A stretch of 64,000 bases of DNA. Origin: Pseudomonadota bacterium (GTDB lineage: Bacteria; Pseudomonadota; Gammaproteobacteria; UBA9214). The stretch lies in the NCBI GenBank assembly GCA_041395565.1, contig JAWLAI010000002.1:62001-126000 (forward strand), given 5' to 3'. Shown one piece after another: positions 31,890-41,220 of the stretch. The first letter of the stretch is position 1. Every line of letters starts with the position of its first letter. The notes beneath the pieces are model-generated. The model was not told where the DNA came from. It searched no databases and saw nothing but the letters and a program-made list of their open reading frames with translations. Made by a program: the position numbers and the translations under genes.

Positions 31890-34154
31890 ATGGCTGTGAA
31901 ACGACCAGAGCTGGGGGAGTATTCGGGCACGCGGGCAGCCGTAAACGGCCGGCATGTCCGTGCCGTCAGCGAACAGCTGGCCAGGGACTACAACTACCTG
32001 TTTCGTCTCGCCGAGGATGACACGCGTCTGCTGCAGAAGCATCATGCGCTGCTGGTGACCGCGACCGCCGGATTCGCCGAAAAATTCTACGATTACCTGT
32101 TTGACAATCCCGATATCGCGGATGTGCTCTACGCCTACGAGCGTGCAGGCGGCGACGTGGGGATGTATGCGCGCAGTGAGTTGCAGCACCTGGTCAACGC
32201 GATCTGTCCCACCGGGCTCAGGGAACGGGTTGCACAGTTGCTCGAGGCCGGGAGACAGCATCAGGAGCGCTGTATCCGGCCCGCATGGTTGATCGGTGCC
32301 TATGAACTCTTCATCGACTACCTGCATCACCGGCTGCCGGCACTGATTCCGCTGCATGCCGAGCGTATGGCACTGGAATCCCTGCTGGTCCGGATCCTGC
32401 TGCACGATCTCGGACTGACGCTCGAGGGCTACTGGTCTAACGCCAGCGACGAATTGCGCCGCGAACTGGCGCACGAATCCGGCTGCCATGCCCGCACCGA
32501 AGAGCTGCTTGCCGGAATACCCTATTACCTGTGGAGCGTCGACGTCGGCACCAATACGATACGCTACGCAAGTTTCCCGCTCCGCATGCTGTATGCGCAG
32601 GACATGGATTGCCCGTTTCCCTGCCTGTCCGATACCCATGCCGAGGACGGCGCCAGGTTGCTGTCCGCCTGGCAGGATGCGGTGAATGGCATGGCGTGCC
32701 AGATCGAGGCCCGTATGACGCTGGCCGACGCTGCCGAACACTGGTACCGGGTGGCGCTGTATCCTGACAACGACAGCCTGGGGCGTCCGGCCGTGGTGCA
32801 TTGCGTGCTGGAGGAGTTCGATCGCCAGATTGCGGAACGCAGGCATTTGCAGCAGCTCGCCACTACTGACGCACTGACGGGGTTGCCGAATCGCGCCCTG
32901 TGGAACGATCACCTGAATCTCGCGCTGGCCGCTTCGCGCCGGGTGCCGGGTTCGCAGTTCGTGGTGATCTCGCTGGATATCAACCAGTTCAAGATGTACA
33001 ACGATACGCTGGGGCGCGATGTCGGCGACATCCTGCTGAAAGACATTTCCGAACGGCTGAGTTCCATCGTGCGGGAATCGGATTCGCTGTCGCGACTCGG
33101 CGGGGACCAGTTCGGCATCATGCTCCAGCCTGTGCATCATATCAACGAGGCCACCGAACGGGTCATCGCCAAGATACTGGACTGTTTCGACCTGCCGTTC
33201 ACCTACCGGGACAAGCAACTCTGGGTCAGCCTGACGCTGGGTATTGCCTGTTTCCCCGGCGATGGCGACAGTGAGGAAACGCTGCTGCACAATGCCGAGA
33301 GTGCGATGCAGCGGGCCAAGCGCAACGGACTGCCATACCAGTATTTCGATCCGGCCAATGATGTCAGCGCCGTGCAGCAGCTGCGTTACTCGGGACAGAT
33401 CAAGTCGGCCATCGACAACAACGAGTTCACGCTGCATTACCAACCGCTGGTCGAGCTGCAGACCGCCAGCGTGGTGGGCGCGGAGGCATTGTTGCGCTGG
33501 GAACATCCCCTGGAGGGCATGGTCATGCCGCAGCGCATCATACCGGTTGCCGAACAGCTCGGTATGATCACGTCGATCACTGACTGGGTGCTGGTTACCG
33601 CACTGCGCCAGTGTCGCAGCTGGCAGCAGGAGGGGCTCGCCATCCCGGTATCGATCAATGTCTCGGCGCGCTCCTTCCAGAACCCGCGCCTGCTCGACAA
33701 GATCACCTGGGCGCTGCGGGAGGCGGGTGTGGAGGGGGACTGCCTCGAGATCGAGATTACCGAGGCGACCCTGATGCAGGACATCGAGCGGGCCACCGAG
33801 GTGCTCGAACGCCTGAACGATGCAGGTGTCACCATCGCGATCGATGATTTCGGTACCGGCTATTCGTCGCTGTCATATCTCAAGGCACTGCCGATCGATA
33901 CCCTCAAGATCGACCAGTCCTTCATTCAGGACATCGCCTTCGACCGGCAGGACATCGCCATCGTCCGGACGATCATCGACCTCGGCCATAACCTCGGTTT
34001 CAAGGTGGTCGCGGAAGGGGTGGAGAACGTCCGCGCCTGGAACCTGCTCACCAGTCTCGGCTGCGACGTGGCCCAGGGTTTTCATATCAGCCAGCCCGTG
34101 GCAGGAACCCGCTTCTCCGCACTGCTCGCTCACGGTGGCCGCCTCCCGCTCTAG
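31890..34154 (+). CDS. Globin-coupled sensor with degenerate GGDEF and intact EAL domains
   Basis: 754 residues. The N-terminal globin-coupled sensor domain (about 30-170) has the proximal heme His at 124 in RQHQERCIRPAWLIGAY, so it should bind heme and sense O2, NO or CO. A PAS-like linker (about 195-320) follows. The GGDEF domain has GGDQF (residues 404-408), with the catalytic Glu replaced, so cyclase activity is doubtful. The EAL domain keeps EALLR (532), NVS, ETE, DDFGTGYSS, KIDQSF and EGVEN, all needed for c-di-GMP hydrolysis. It is likely a gas-controlled phosphodiesterase, placed between fleQ and fleN where c-di-GMP controls flagellar output. Confidence 0.88.
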   Translation: MAVKRPELGEYSGTRAAVNGRHVRAVSEQLARDYNYLFRLAEDDTRLLQKHHALLVTATAGFAEKFYDYLFDNPDIADVLYAYERAGGDVGMYARSELQHLVNAICPTGLRERVAQLLEAGRQHQERCIRPAWLIGAYELFIDYLHHRLPALIPLHAERMALESLLVRILLHDLGLTLEGYWSNASDELRRELAHESGCHARTEELLAGIPYYLWSVDVGTNTIRYASFPLRMLYAQDMDCPFPCLSDTHAEDGARLLSAWQDAVNGMACQIEARMTLADAAEHWYRVALYPDNDSLGRPAVVHCVLEEFDRQIAERRHLQQLATTDALTGLPNRALWNDHLNLALAASRRVPGSQFVVISLDINQFKMYNDTLGRDVGDILLKDISERLSSIVRESDSLSRLGGDQFGIMLQPVHHINEATERVIAKILDCFDLPFTYRDKQLWVSLTLGIACFPGDGDSEETLLHNAESAMQRAKRNGLPYQYFDPANDVSAVQQLRYSGQIKSAIDNNEFTLHYQPLVELQTASVVGAEALLRWEHPLEGMVMPQRIIPVAEQLGMITSITDWVLVTALRQCRSWQQEGLAIPVSINVSARSFQNPRLLDKITWALREAGVEGDCLEIEITEATLMQDIERATEVLERLNDAGVTIAIDDFGTGYSSLSYLKALPIDTLKIDQSFIQDIAFDRQDIAIVRTIIDLGHNLGFKVVAEGVENVRAWNLLTSLGCDVAQGFHISQPVAGTRFSALLAHGGRLPL

Positions 34155-34415
34155 CACGGCGACAGCCGACCGACTCCATCCCCTGCCAAACCGTTCCGGA
34201 TAAGTCATTTTGACGTCATCGCAGTCGCGATCGTCAAAACTGTGACGCAGTTCGGGGAATTTTCGTGACAAGCTGCTAGAAAGAATCTCATTTCAATACA
34301 TGTAGTTAATGGATTTCTCTGAGTTGGGCCAACTGTTTGTGAAGTTGGTACACAAGTTGCTATCTGAGTTGCAAGCAGGTTTCGACGACGAATCAGCAAC
34401 AGGTAGCGCAGATGC

Positions 34416-35342
34416 ATGCGGGATATTCAAACCGGACCGGTCGTGGCGGGCTCCATGCGATTGGCTGATCTCAAGCTTGGCAAAGGCGAGGCATGTATGG
34501 CGCCGGCGGTCTATCCGCCGGTACAGGTCATCGCATTCACCGGCGGCAAGGGGGGTACCGGCAAATCGAGTATCGCGGTCAATGTCGCACAGGCGCTGAG
34601 CAGCGCCGGTCAACGGACGCTCTTGCTCGACGCCGATCTCGGCATGGCCAATATCGACACCCTGCTCGGGATCGACGTCGACTACACGCTCTGCGATGTG
34701 CTCAGCGGCGACAAGGCGCTCGGTGACATCCTGACGGCGGGTCCGGACGGCATGCGCCTGATACCGGCAGCCTCGGGGGTAAAGCAGCTGGCCGAGCTGG
34801 GCGTCAACGAATGCGCCGGCCTCATGCGCGCTTTCAGCGACCTGGATGAAGCCATCGACACACTTGTCATCGACACGGCCACCGGCATCAGCGAGATCGT
34901 CACCAGTTTCTGCCGCGCAGCAACCGATATCGTGATCGTGATCTGCAACGAACCGGCATCGGTCCGTGATGCGGCGGCGCTGATCGCGACCCTGCACCGG
35001 CAACATGGCATGGAACGCTTCCATGTGTTGCCCAATATGGTTTCCTGTGCTGCGGAGGCCGGCAAGCTCTTCATGCAGCTGTTAGAGCGTGTCTCCGCCA
35101 GCCATGACCTGGTGCTGTCATGCTGCGGCTTTGTGCCGCGTGACGAATTCCTGCAACAGGCGATTGCCCGGCGCCAGACCGTGTTGAGCGCCTTTCCGAA
35201 CAGCAGTTCCGCCCTGGCGCTGAAGCAGCTTGCCGGCCAGATCATCAAATGGCCGCGGCAGCAGTATGCCGGCGGACATCTCGAGTTTTTTGTCGAACGT
35301 CTTATTCAGAACGAAAACAGGTCAATGGAGGTGAGGTCATGA
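34416..35342 (+). CDS. fleN: FleN/FlhG, MinD-like flagellar number regulator
   Basis: 308 residues with the deviant Walker A motif GGKGGTGKSS (about 43-52), LLDADLGMANIDTLLGI and VIDTATGIS as in FleN/FlhG. It limits flagellar number by acting on FleQ and FlhF. The gene overlaps fliA by four bases (ATGA), so the two are translationally coupled. flhF is not in the window. The start at 34416 has aggtag about 11 bases upstream; ATG 34455 is an alternative that would still keep the Walker A. Confidence 0.9.
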   Translation: MRDIQTGPVVAGSMRLADLKLGKGEACMAPAVYPPVQVIAFTGGKGGTGKSSIAVNVAQALSSAGQRTLLLDADLGMANIDTLLGIDVDYTLCDVLSGDKALGDILTAGPDGMRLIPAASGVKQLAELGVNECAGLMRAFSDLDEAIDTLVIDTATGISEIVTSFCRAATDIVIVICNEPASVRDAAALIATLHRQHGMERFHVLPNMVSCAAEAGKLFMQLLERVSASHDLVLSCCGFVPRDEFLQQAIARRQTVLSAFPNSSSALALKQLAGQIIKWPRQQYAGGHLEFFVERLIQNENRSMEVRS

Positions 35343-36067
35343 AAGCTAACGCAGCAAAGGCAGCCGCGGAATTCGCATCCAGCAACGAGCTGGTCGTGTT
35401 GCACGAACCGCTGGTCAAACGGATCGCCTATCATCTGATGAGTCGCTTGCCCGCCAGCGTTCAGGCCGATGATCTCATACAGGCGGGCATGATCGGCCTG
35501 ATCGAGGCATCCCGCAAGTTCGATCCCGAACAGGGCGCGAGCTTCGAAACCTATGCCGGCATCCGCATCCGCGGCGCCATGCTCGATGAAATCAGGCGCA
35601 CCGACTGGACCCCGCGTTCCGTCCATCGCAAGGCCCGCGAGGTTGCCGAGGCGGTGCGCAAGATCGAAAACGAGAAGGGGCGTGATGCGCGCGATGTCGA
35701 GGTCGCCCGGGAGATGGGCATTTCCCTCGACGAGTATCACAAGATCCTGCAGGACTCCACGGGCTGTCGCATCTTCAGCTTCGAGGATCCTGGCATGCTG
35801 GGCGAGGAGGGCGTGCCGCAATCCGGCCGCCACGTCGATCAGCCCCTCGATAACCTGCAGAAGAATGATTTCAAGCAGGGGCTCGCGGACGAGATCAAGG
35901 GCTTGCCGGAGCGCGAGCGGCTGGTCATGGCACTGTACTACGACGAAGAATTGAACCTGCGCGAGATCGGGGAGATCCTGGGTGTCAGTGAATCCCGGGT
36001 CTGCCAGATTCACGGCCAGGCGCTGATCCGACTGCGTGCCCGCATGGGTGAGTGGCTTACTGACTAG
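35339..36067 (+). CDS. fliA: FliA, sigma-28 flagellar sigma factor
   Basis: 242 residues with sigma regions 2 (VKRIAYHLMSRLP.. DDLIQAGMIGLIEA), 3 (RTDWTPRSV) and 4 (NLREIGEILGVSESRVCQI), the typical short FliA form without region 1. It directs RNA polymerase to late flagellar genes. The start is ATG 35339 with the strong site GGAGGTGA, overlapping the fleN stop; the longer frame is rejected. FlgM would be its inhibitor, and a mini FlgM-like gene lies about 6 kb upstream. Confidence 0.95.
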   Translation: MKANAAKAAAEFASSNELVVLHEPLVKRIAYHLMSRLPASVQADDLIQAGMIGLIEASRKFDPEQGASFETYAGIRIRGAMLDEIRRTDWTPRSVHRKAREVAEAVRKIENEKGRDARDVEVAREMGISLDEYHKILQDSTGCRIFSFEDPGMLGEEGVPQSGRHVDQPLDNLQKNDFKQGLADEIKGLPERERLVMALYYDEELNLREIGEILGVSESRVCQIHGQALIRLRARMGEWLTD

Positions 36068-36087
36068 GCTCCTCGCACTGCACGGGC

Positions 36088-36576
36088 ATGGAGCGGCGTG
36101 AAGTCACAGGCAGTTGGTACACGCGTCGTGAAGGCGTGGTGCGCGGTCCCTTTGCAAGCGCCGCCATAACCCGTTACATCTTGCTCGGACGTATCCGCCT
36201 CGATGACGAGCTGAGCCGGGACCGGCGTTCCTGGTCGCCCGCCAGCACCCTGACCGGGCTGCTCCCGCACGCGCTGCTCGACCTGGGCAGCTGGGAGGAT
36301 TATCAGCGCTATATCGAGGCGCGCATGCAGGTCGACGAGCGCCGTTCCGAGCGCCGTCGCGATACCTGTCCCCATTGCCGGCAGGCGCACCGCGAGCGGC
36401 GCATGCCCTACGACCGTCGCCGCGGCGAGCTGTTGCTGACGCCCGCACACTTTCCACCTGCGGGACGCGACGCACCCGCGCCTGGCCCGGCGCCCACGCC
36501 GCGCCGCCGCACCCTGCTGCTCACCGTACTGCTGGCGATGCTGGTATTCGCGTGGCTGGTGCCGGTTGCGCGCTGA
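36088..36576 (+). CDS. GYF-like domain protein with C-terminal membrane anchor
   Basis: 162 residues. The N-terminus (about 8-55) has the bacterial GYF_2/DUF4339 pattern: WY then GxxxGPF and a WSPAS end. A cysteine pair (CPHC, near residue 94) lies in a basic stretch, and a C-terminal helix (LLLTVLLAMLVFAWLV) would anchor the protein with the domain in the cytoplasm. GYF-type domains bind proline-rich ligands. It starts 20 bp after fliA and may be its co-transcribed partner; its role is unknown. Confidence 0.7.
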   Translation: MERREVTGSWYTRREGVVRGPFASAAITRYILLGRIRLDDELSRDRRSWSPASTLTGLLPHALLDLGSWEDYQRYIEARMQVDERRSERRRDTCPHCRQAHRERRMPYDRRRGELLLTPAHFPPAGRDAPAPGPAPTPRRRTLLLTVLLAMLVFAWLVPVAR

Positions 36577-36595
36577 ATCACGCGCAGAATTGAAG

Positions 36596-36682
36596 TGGTG
36601 CCGAGGGCGGGAATCGAACCCGCATGGAGTTGCCTCCGCTGGATTTTGAGTCCAGTGCGTCTACCAGTTTCACCACCTCGGC
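36596..36682 (-). tRNA. tRNA-Leu (anticodon CAA)
   Basis: An 87-base type II tRNA on the minus strand: acceptor GCCGAGG, D-arm with TGGTAGACGCA, anticodon stem CTGGA/TCCAG with loop CTCAAAA, long variable arm, TTCGATT loop, encoded CCA. Decodes TTG. Confidence 0.95.
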
Positions 36683-36779
36683 AGCGGGAAGGGGATAGCG
36701 TACAAGGCCAGCTAGTATCGGGGAATCACCCCATCGGGGCAAGCGGTAGCCGCATATTCCTGTGCTAACATGCCGCGCC

Positions 36780-37835
36780 ATGCAACGCCGGGATTTCACT
36801 TACTCACTGCCCCCAGAGCTGATTGCCGCGTACCCGCCAGCAGTGCGCAGCGCCAGCCGTCTGCTGTGCGTCGATCCGGCGACCGACACACTAGAGGATT
36901 GCGGCTTCCGCGATTTCCCCGAACTGCTGCAACCGGCGGATATCGTGGTCTTGAACAACACCCGTGTCATCCCGGCCCGGCTGACCGGGCGCAAGGCCAC
37001 CGGCGGCAGCGTGGAGGTACTGGTGGAGCGCATCATCGCGCCGCAACGTGCACTCGCACATGTGCGGGCCAGCAAGACACCGCGTGACGGCAGCCGCCTG
37101 TTGCTGGCCGAGGCCTTCGAAGTTGAGATCTGCGGCCGCCGCGGCGAGCTGTTCGAACTGGTCTTTCCCGCCGGTGCCACCGTGCTGGAACTGCTGGAGC
37201 GGCACGGCCATATCCCGTTGCCACCCTATATCCGCCGTCCGGACGAGAGTTCTGACCGGGAGCGCTACCAGACCGTATATGCCGAGCGGCCGGGTGCGGT
37301 TGCCGCACCGACCGCCGGACTGCACTTCGACGCGGCTATCCTGCGCCGGCTTGCCGAGCGCGGCATCGGCACGGCCTGCGTTACCCTGCACGTCGGCGCC
37401 GGCACCTTTCAACCGGTGCGGGTCGACAATCTGGACGAGCACGTGATGCACCGCGAGCTTTACGAGGTCGATGCCGCGGCCAGTGCACGGATCAACGCCG
37501 CCCGGCAGCAGGGCGGCCGCGTGATCGCCGTCGGTACGACCGTGGTCCGGACCCTGGAATCGGCGTGCCGGGAGGGTCGGCTGATGCCGGGCCAGGGCGA
37601 GACGGCGCTGTTTATCCGCCCCGGGTACCGGTTCCAGCTGGTGGATGCACTGCTGACCAATTTTCACCTGCCGGAATCGACCCTGTTGATGCTGGTATGT
37701 GCCTTCGCGGGTTACGCCCGCACCCTGCGTGCCTACCGCCATGCGATCGCCGGCGGGTACCGGTTCTTCAGCTACGGAGACGCAATGTTCATCCGCACGC
37801 GGGACACTGCGGCCGCGCCGGAGGGCTTGGCATGA
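36780..37835 (+). CDS. queA: S-adenosylmethionine:tRNA ribosyltransferase-isomerase
   Basis: 351 residues, full length for QueA, which adds the epoxycyclopentane ring to preQ1 in tRNA on the way to queuosine. Conserved pieces such as SRLL, NNTRVIPARL, ERYQTVYA, GAVAAPTAGLHF and LLTNFHLPES are present. The start at 36780 begins MQRRDFTYSLPPELIA as in relatives; there is no strong ribosome site. The last bases overlap tgt (ATGA), the usual gene pair. Confidence 0.96.
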   Translation: MQRRDFTYSLPPELIAAYPPAVRSASRLLCVDPATDTLEDCGFRDFPELLQPADIVVLNNTRVIPARLTGRKATGGSVEVLVERIIAPQRALAHVRASKTPRDGSRLLLAEAFEVEICGRRGELFELVFPAGATVLELLERHGHIPLPPYIRRPDESSDRERYQTVYAERPGAVAAPTAGLHFDAAILRRLAERGIGTACVTLHVGAGTFQPVRVDNLDEHVMHRELYEVDAAASARINAARQQGGRVIAVGTTVVRTLESACREGRLMPGQGETALFIRPGYRFQLVDALLTNFHLPESTLLMLVCAFAGYARTLRAYRHAIAGGYRFFSYGDAMFIRTRDTAAAPEGLA

Positions 37836-38935
37836 GGTTTACCACGACGCACCTCGACGGCGCGGCCCGGCGCGGTGTGCTCGAATTCAGGCGTGGCAAG
37901 GTGCAGACGCCGGCCTTCATGCCGGTGGGCACCTATGGCACGGTCAAGGCCATGACCCCCGAGGAGGTCCGTGCCACGGGGGCTGAGATCGTTCTCGGCA
38001 ACACCTTCCACCTGATGCTGCGGCCCGGAACCGAAATTATCCGCGCGCACGGCACGCTGCACGATTTCATGCACTGGGACGGCCCAATTCTCACGGATTC
38101 GGGCGGCTTCCAGGTGTACAGTCTGGGTGCCCTGCGCCGGATCACCGAGGCAGGCGTGGCCTTCAGTTCGCCGGTCAACGGTGACCGCGTGTTTCTCGGC
38201 CCCGAGGAATCCATGCAGGTCCAGCGTGCGCTCGGCGCCGATGTCGTGATGTGCTTCGACGAGTGCACGCCGTATCCGGCGAGCGAGGCTACGGCGCGCA
38301 CGTCCATGGAACTGTCGCTGCGCTGGGCACGACGCAGCCGGACGGCGCATGCCGACAACCCGGCCGCCCTGTTCGGCATCGTCCAGGGCGGCATGTACCC
38401 CGGATTGCGTGCCGAATCCCTGGCAGGGCTGCTGGAGATCGGTTTCGACGGCTATGCCCTGGGGGGGCTCTCCGTCGGTGAGAGCAAGGCGGAGCGCGCG
38501 GCCGTGCTGGCACAGATCATGCCGCAGCTGCCGGTCGCGGCGCCGCGCTACCTGATGGGCGTGGGCACGCCCGAGGACATCGTCGAGGCCGTCTGCCAGG
38601 GGATCGACATGTTCGACTGCGTGCTGCCCACACGCAATGCCCGCAACGGCCATCTGTTCGTGCGCACCGGTGTCGTCAGGATACGCAACAGCGCGCACCG
38701 CACCGACACGCGCCCGCTGGATGACTCATGCCGTTGTTATACCTGCCGGAATTTCAGCCGTGCCTACCTGCATCACCTGGATAAGTGCAACGAGATCCTG
38801 GGTGCCAGGCTGCACACGATCCATAACCTGACCTACTACCAGGACCTGATGGCCGGCCTCAGGTCGGCCATCGAGCGGCAGTCGCTGGCCGAGTTCCGGC
38901 GGGATTTTTACGCCAGCCGCGGCACTGTGTCATAA
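37832..38935 (+). CDS. tgt: Queuine/preQ1 tRNA-guanine transglycosylase
   Basis: 367 residues. It swaps G34 for preQ1 in GUN-anticodon tRNAs. The active-site aspartate regions (ILTDSGGFQV and MFDCVLPTRNARNGHLF) and the zinc-binding CYTC plus Cys/His residues near the C-terminus are intact. It overlaps queA by four bases and leads into yajC-secDF, the common gammaproteobacterial order. Confidence 0.97.
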   Translation: MRFTTTHLDGAARRGVLEFRRGKVQTPAFMPVGTYGTVKAMTPEEVRATGAEIVLGNTFHLMLRPGTEIIRAHGTLHDFMHWDGPILTDSGGFQVYSLGALRRITEAGVAFSSPVNGDRVFLGPEESMQVQRALGADVVMCFDECTPYPASEATARTSMELSLRWARRSRTAHADNPAALFGIVQGGMYPGLRAESLAGLLEIGFDGYALGGLSVGESKAERAAVLAQIMPQLPVAAPRYLMGVGTPEDIVEAVCQGIDMFDCVLPTRNARNGHLFVRTGVVRIRNSAHRTDTRPLDDSCRCYTCRNFSRAYLHHLDKCNEILGARLHTIHNLTYYQDLMAGLRSAIERQSLAEFRRDFYASRGTVS

Positions 38936-39010
38936 TGCGCTGGTTTGACCGGTTGCCGGTGCGGGCGGGGTGCGCCGGGTACGGGGTCAGGCCGAACAAA
39001 AGGAGCAATC

Positions 39011-39337
39011 ATGGATTTCTTTATTTCCGATGCAATGGCGGCGGCGCCGCAGGGCCAGGGCGATCCCCTGATGAGTTTTCTGCCGCTCATTTTCATCTTC
39101 GTCGTGTTCTATTTCCTGCTGATCCGGCCGCAGGCCAAGAAGGCCAAGGAGCACAAACAGATGGTCGAGGCGCTGGCGAAGGGGGACGAGGTGGTCACCA
39201 ACGGCGGCCTGCTCGGACGGGTATCGAAGGTGGGCGACAACTTCGTCGAGCTGGACATCACCGAGGGCGTCACGGTCAAGGTGCAGCGCCAGGCGGTCGC
39301 CAATCTCATGCCCAAGGGCACCATCAAGGGGCTGTAG
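39011..39337 (+). CDS. yajC: YajC, Sec translocon accessory subunit
   Basis: 108 residues with one membrane helix (LIFIFVVFYFLLI) followed directly by RPQAKKAKEHKQM and EVVTNGGLLG, the family hallmark. It belongs to the SecDF-YajC complex that helps protein export. The start ATG 39011 has AGGAG upstream. Confidence 0.95.
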   Translation: MDFFISDAMAAAPQGQGDPLMSFLPLIFIFVVFYFLLIRPQAKKAKEHKQMVEALAKGDEVVTNGGLLGRVSKVGDNFVELDITEGVTVKVQRQAVANLMPKGTIKGL

Positions 39338-39347
39338 GCAGGACACC

Positions 39348-41201
39348 ATGAACCGCTATCCGATATGGAAATACCTGCTCATTGCCGCGGTCATGGTGGT
39401 GGGTACGCTCTACGCCTTGCCGAATCTGTATGGCGAGGATCCTGCCGTACAGATCTCGGGCGGCCGCAAGACCGAGGTCACCGACACGGTGGCCCGCACC
39501 GTGACCGATGCACTGGGCAAAGCCGGTATCGAGGTGAAGCAGGCGGACCTGGCCGCGGGGCAATACCTGGTGCGTTTTTCCGATACCGAGACGCAGCTAC
39601 GGGCCGTCGACTACATCAAGGCGGCGCTCGGCAGCGACTATGTCGTAGCGCTCAACCTGGCACCCACCACGCCCGCCTGGCTGCAGCGGCTCAATGCCCT
39701 GCCCATGTACCTCGGCCTGGACCTGCGCGGCGGCGTGCACTTCCTGCTCGAGGTCGATATGGACGCCGCGTTCAAGCAGGCCGTCGAGAGCTATGCGAAC
39801 GATTTCCGGACCACGCTGCGTGAGGCCAGGGTGCGTTACACCGTGCTGCGCGCCGAGCAGGCCGCGGTGCGCATCGAGTTTCGCGACGAGCAGGATGCCG
39901 CTACGGCACGCAGCGCCATTCGCAAGGCGTTCCCGTCCCTGCTGCTCGAGACCCTGGACGAGCCCGGCAAGGTCGGCCTGTTGGTGCGGCCGCCCGAACA
40001 GGAAATCAAGGAGATCAGGGAATTCGCGCTGCAACAGAACATCCTGACGCTGCGCAACCGGGTCAACGAGCTCGGCGTCGCCGAGCCGGTCATCCAGCAG
40101 CAGGGCAGCCAGCGCATCGTGGTGCAGCTCCCCGGCGTCCAGGATACCGCCCAGGCAAAGCGGATTCTCGGCGCCACGGCGACGCTGGAAGACCGTGCGG
40201 TCGATGTAGAACATGACGTACAGCGGGCAGTGGCAGGCAAGGTGCCCGCGGGCTCGCGCCTGTACTACGAGCGCGACGGTACGCCGGTGCTGCTGAAGAA
40301 ATCCGTCATCGCGACCGGCAACCAGATCGTCAATGCGCGCTCCGGTTTCGATCCGCAGAGCGGCTCGCCGATGGTCTCGGTTACCCTGGACGCCAAGGGC
40401 GCCAGGAGCATGCTGAAGTTCACCAAGGAAAACGTCGGCAAGCCGATGGCGGTGGTGTTCATCGAGAACCGGACCGAGACCGAGCTGGTCGACGGGGAGC
40501 CGGTGAAGAAATCCGTGAAGGTCGAGGAGGTCGTCAGTGTCGCGACCATCCGCGATGTGTTCAGCAAGCGCTTCCAGACCACCGGCCTGGACAGTCCGAA
40601 GGAAGCGCACGAGCTGGCGCTGGTGCTGCGTTCGGGCGCGCTGGCCGCGCCGATAGAAATCATCGAGGAGCGCACCATCGGCCCGAGCCTGGGCAAGGAT
40701 AATATCGAGCAGGGCTTCAAGTCCGTGCTGATCGGGTTCCTGCTGGTGCTGGTTTTCATGGCGGGCTACTACCGGGTCTTCGGCATGGTCGCCAATCTGG
40801 CACTGGCCATGAACGTGGTGCTGATCGTGGCCGTGCTGTCGATGCTGCAGGCAACGCTGACGCTGCCCGGCATCGCGGGAATCGTGCTGACCGTTGGTAT
40901 GGCGGTGGATGCGAATGTGCTCATCTTCGAGCGCATTCGCGAGGAACTGCGGAGCGGGAACAGTCCGCAGGCAAGCATCCACGCCGGCTATGAGAAGGCG
41001 TTCTCGACCATTGCCGACGCCAATATAACCACCCTGATCGCCGCCGTCGTCCTGCTGAGTTTCGGCAGCGGCCCGGTCAAGGGCTTCGCGGTCACGTTGT
41101 CCATCGGTATCGTCACCTCGATGTTCACCGCGATCATGGGGACGCGCGCGGTCATCAATCTGATCTATGGCGGGCGCCGCAATGCCAGGCTGATGATCTA
41201 G
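39348..41201 (+). CDS. secD: SecD, Sec translocon accessory subunit
   Basis: 617 residues, the usual proteobacterial length. An N-terminal membrane helix and a large periplasmic head are followed by five C-terminal helices. Conserved LGLDLRGGVHFLLEVD and GMAVDANVLIFERIREE are present. SecDF uses the proton gradient to pull proteins out of the translocon. Ten bases separate it from yajC. Confidence 0.96.
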   Translation: MNRYPIWKYLLIAAVMVVGTLYALPNLYGEDPAVQISGGRKTEVTDTVARTVTDALGKAGIEVKQADLAAGQYLVRFSDTETQLRAVDYIKAALGSDYVVALNLAPTTPAWLQRLNALPMYLGLDLRGGVHFLLEVDMDAAFKQAVESYANDFRTTLREARVRYTVLRAEQAAVRIEFRDEQDAATARSAIRKAFPSLLLETLDEPGKVGLLVRPPEQEIKEIREFALQQNILTLRNRVNELGVAEPVIQQQGSQRIVVQLPGVQDTAQAKRILGATATLEDRAVDVEHDVQRAVAGKVPAGSRLYYERDGTPVLLKKSVIATGNQIVNARSGFDPQSGSPMVSVTLDAKGARSMLKFTKENVGKPMAVVFIENRTETELVDGEPVKKSVKVEEVVSVATIRDVFSKRFQTTGLDSPKEAHELALVLRSGALAAPIEIIEERTIGPSLGKDNIEQGFKSVLIGFLLVLVFMAGYYRVFGMVANLALAMNVVLIVAVLSMLQATLTLPGIAGIVLTVGMAVDANVLIFERIREELRSGNSPQASIHAGYEKAFSTIADANITTLIAAVVLLSFGSGPVKGFAVTLSIGIVTSMFTAIMGTRAVINLIYGGRRNARLMI

Positions 41202-41220
41202 GCGCCACGGGAAAATCATC

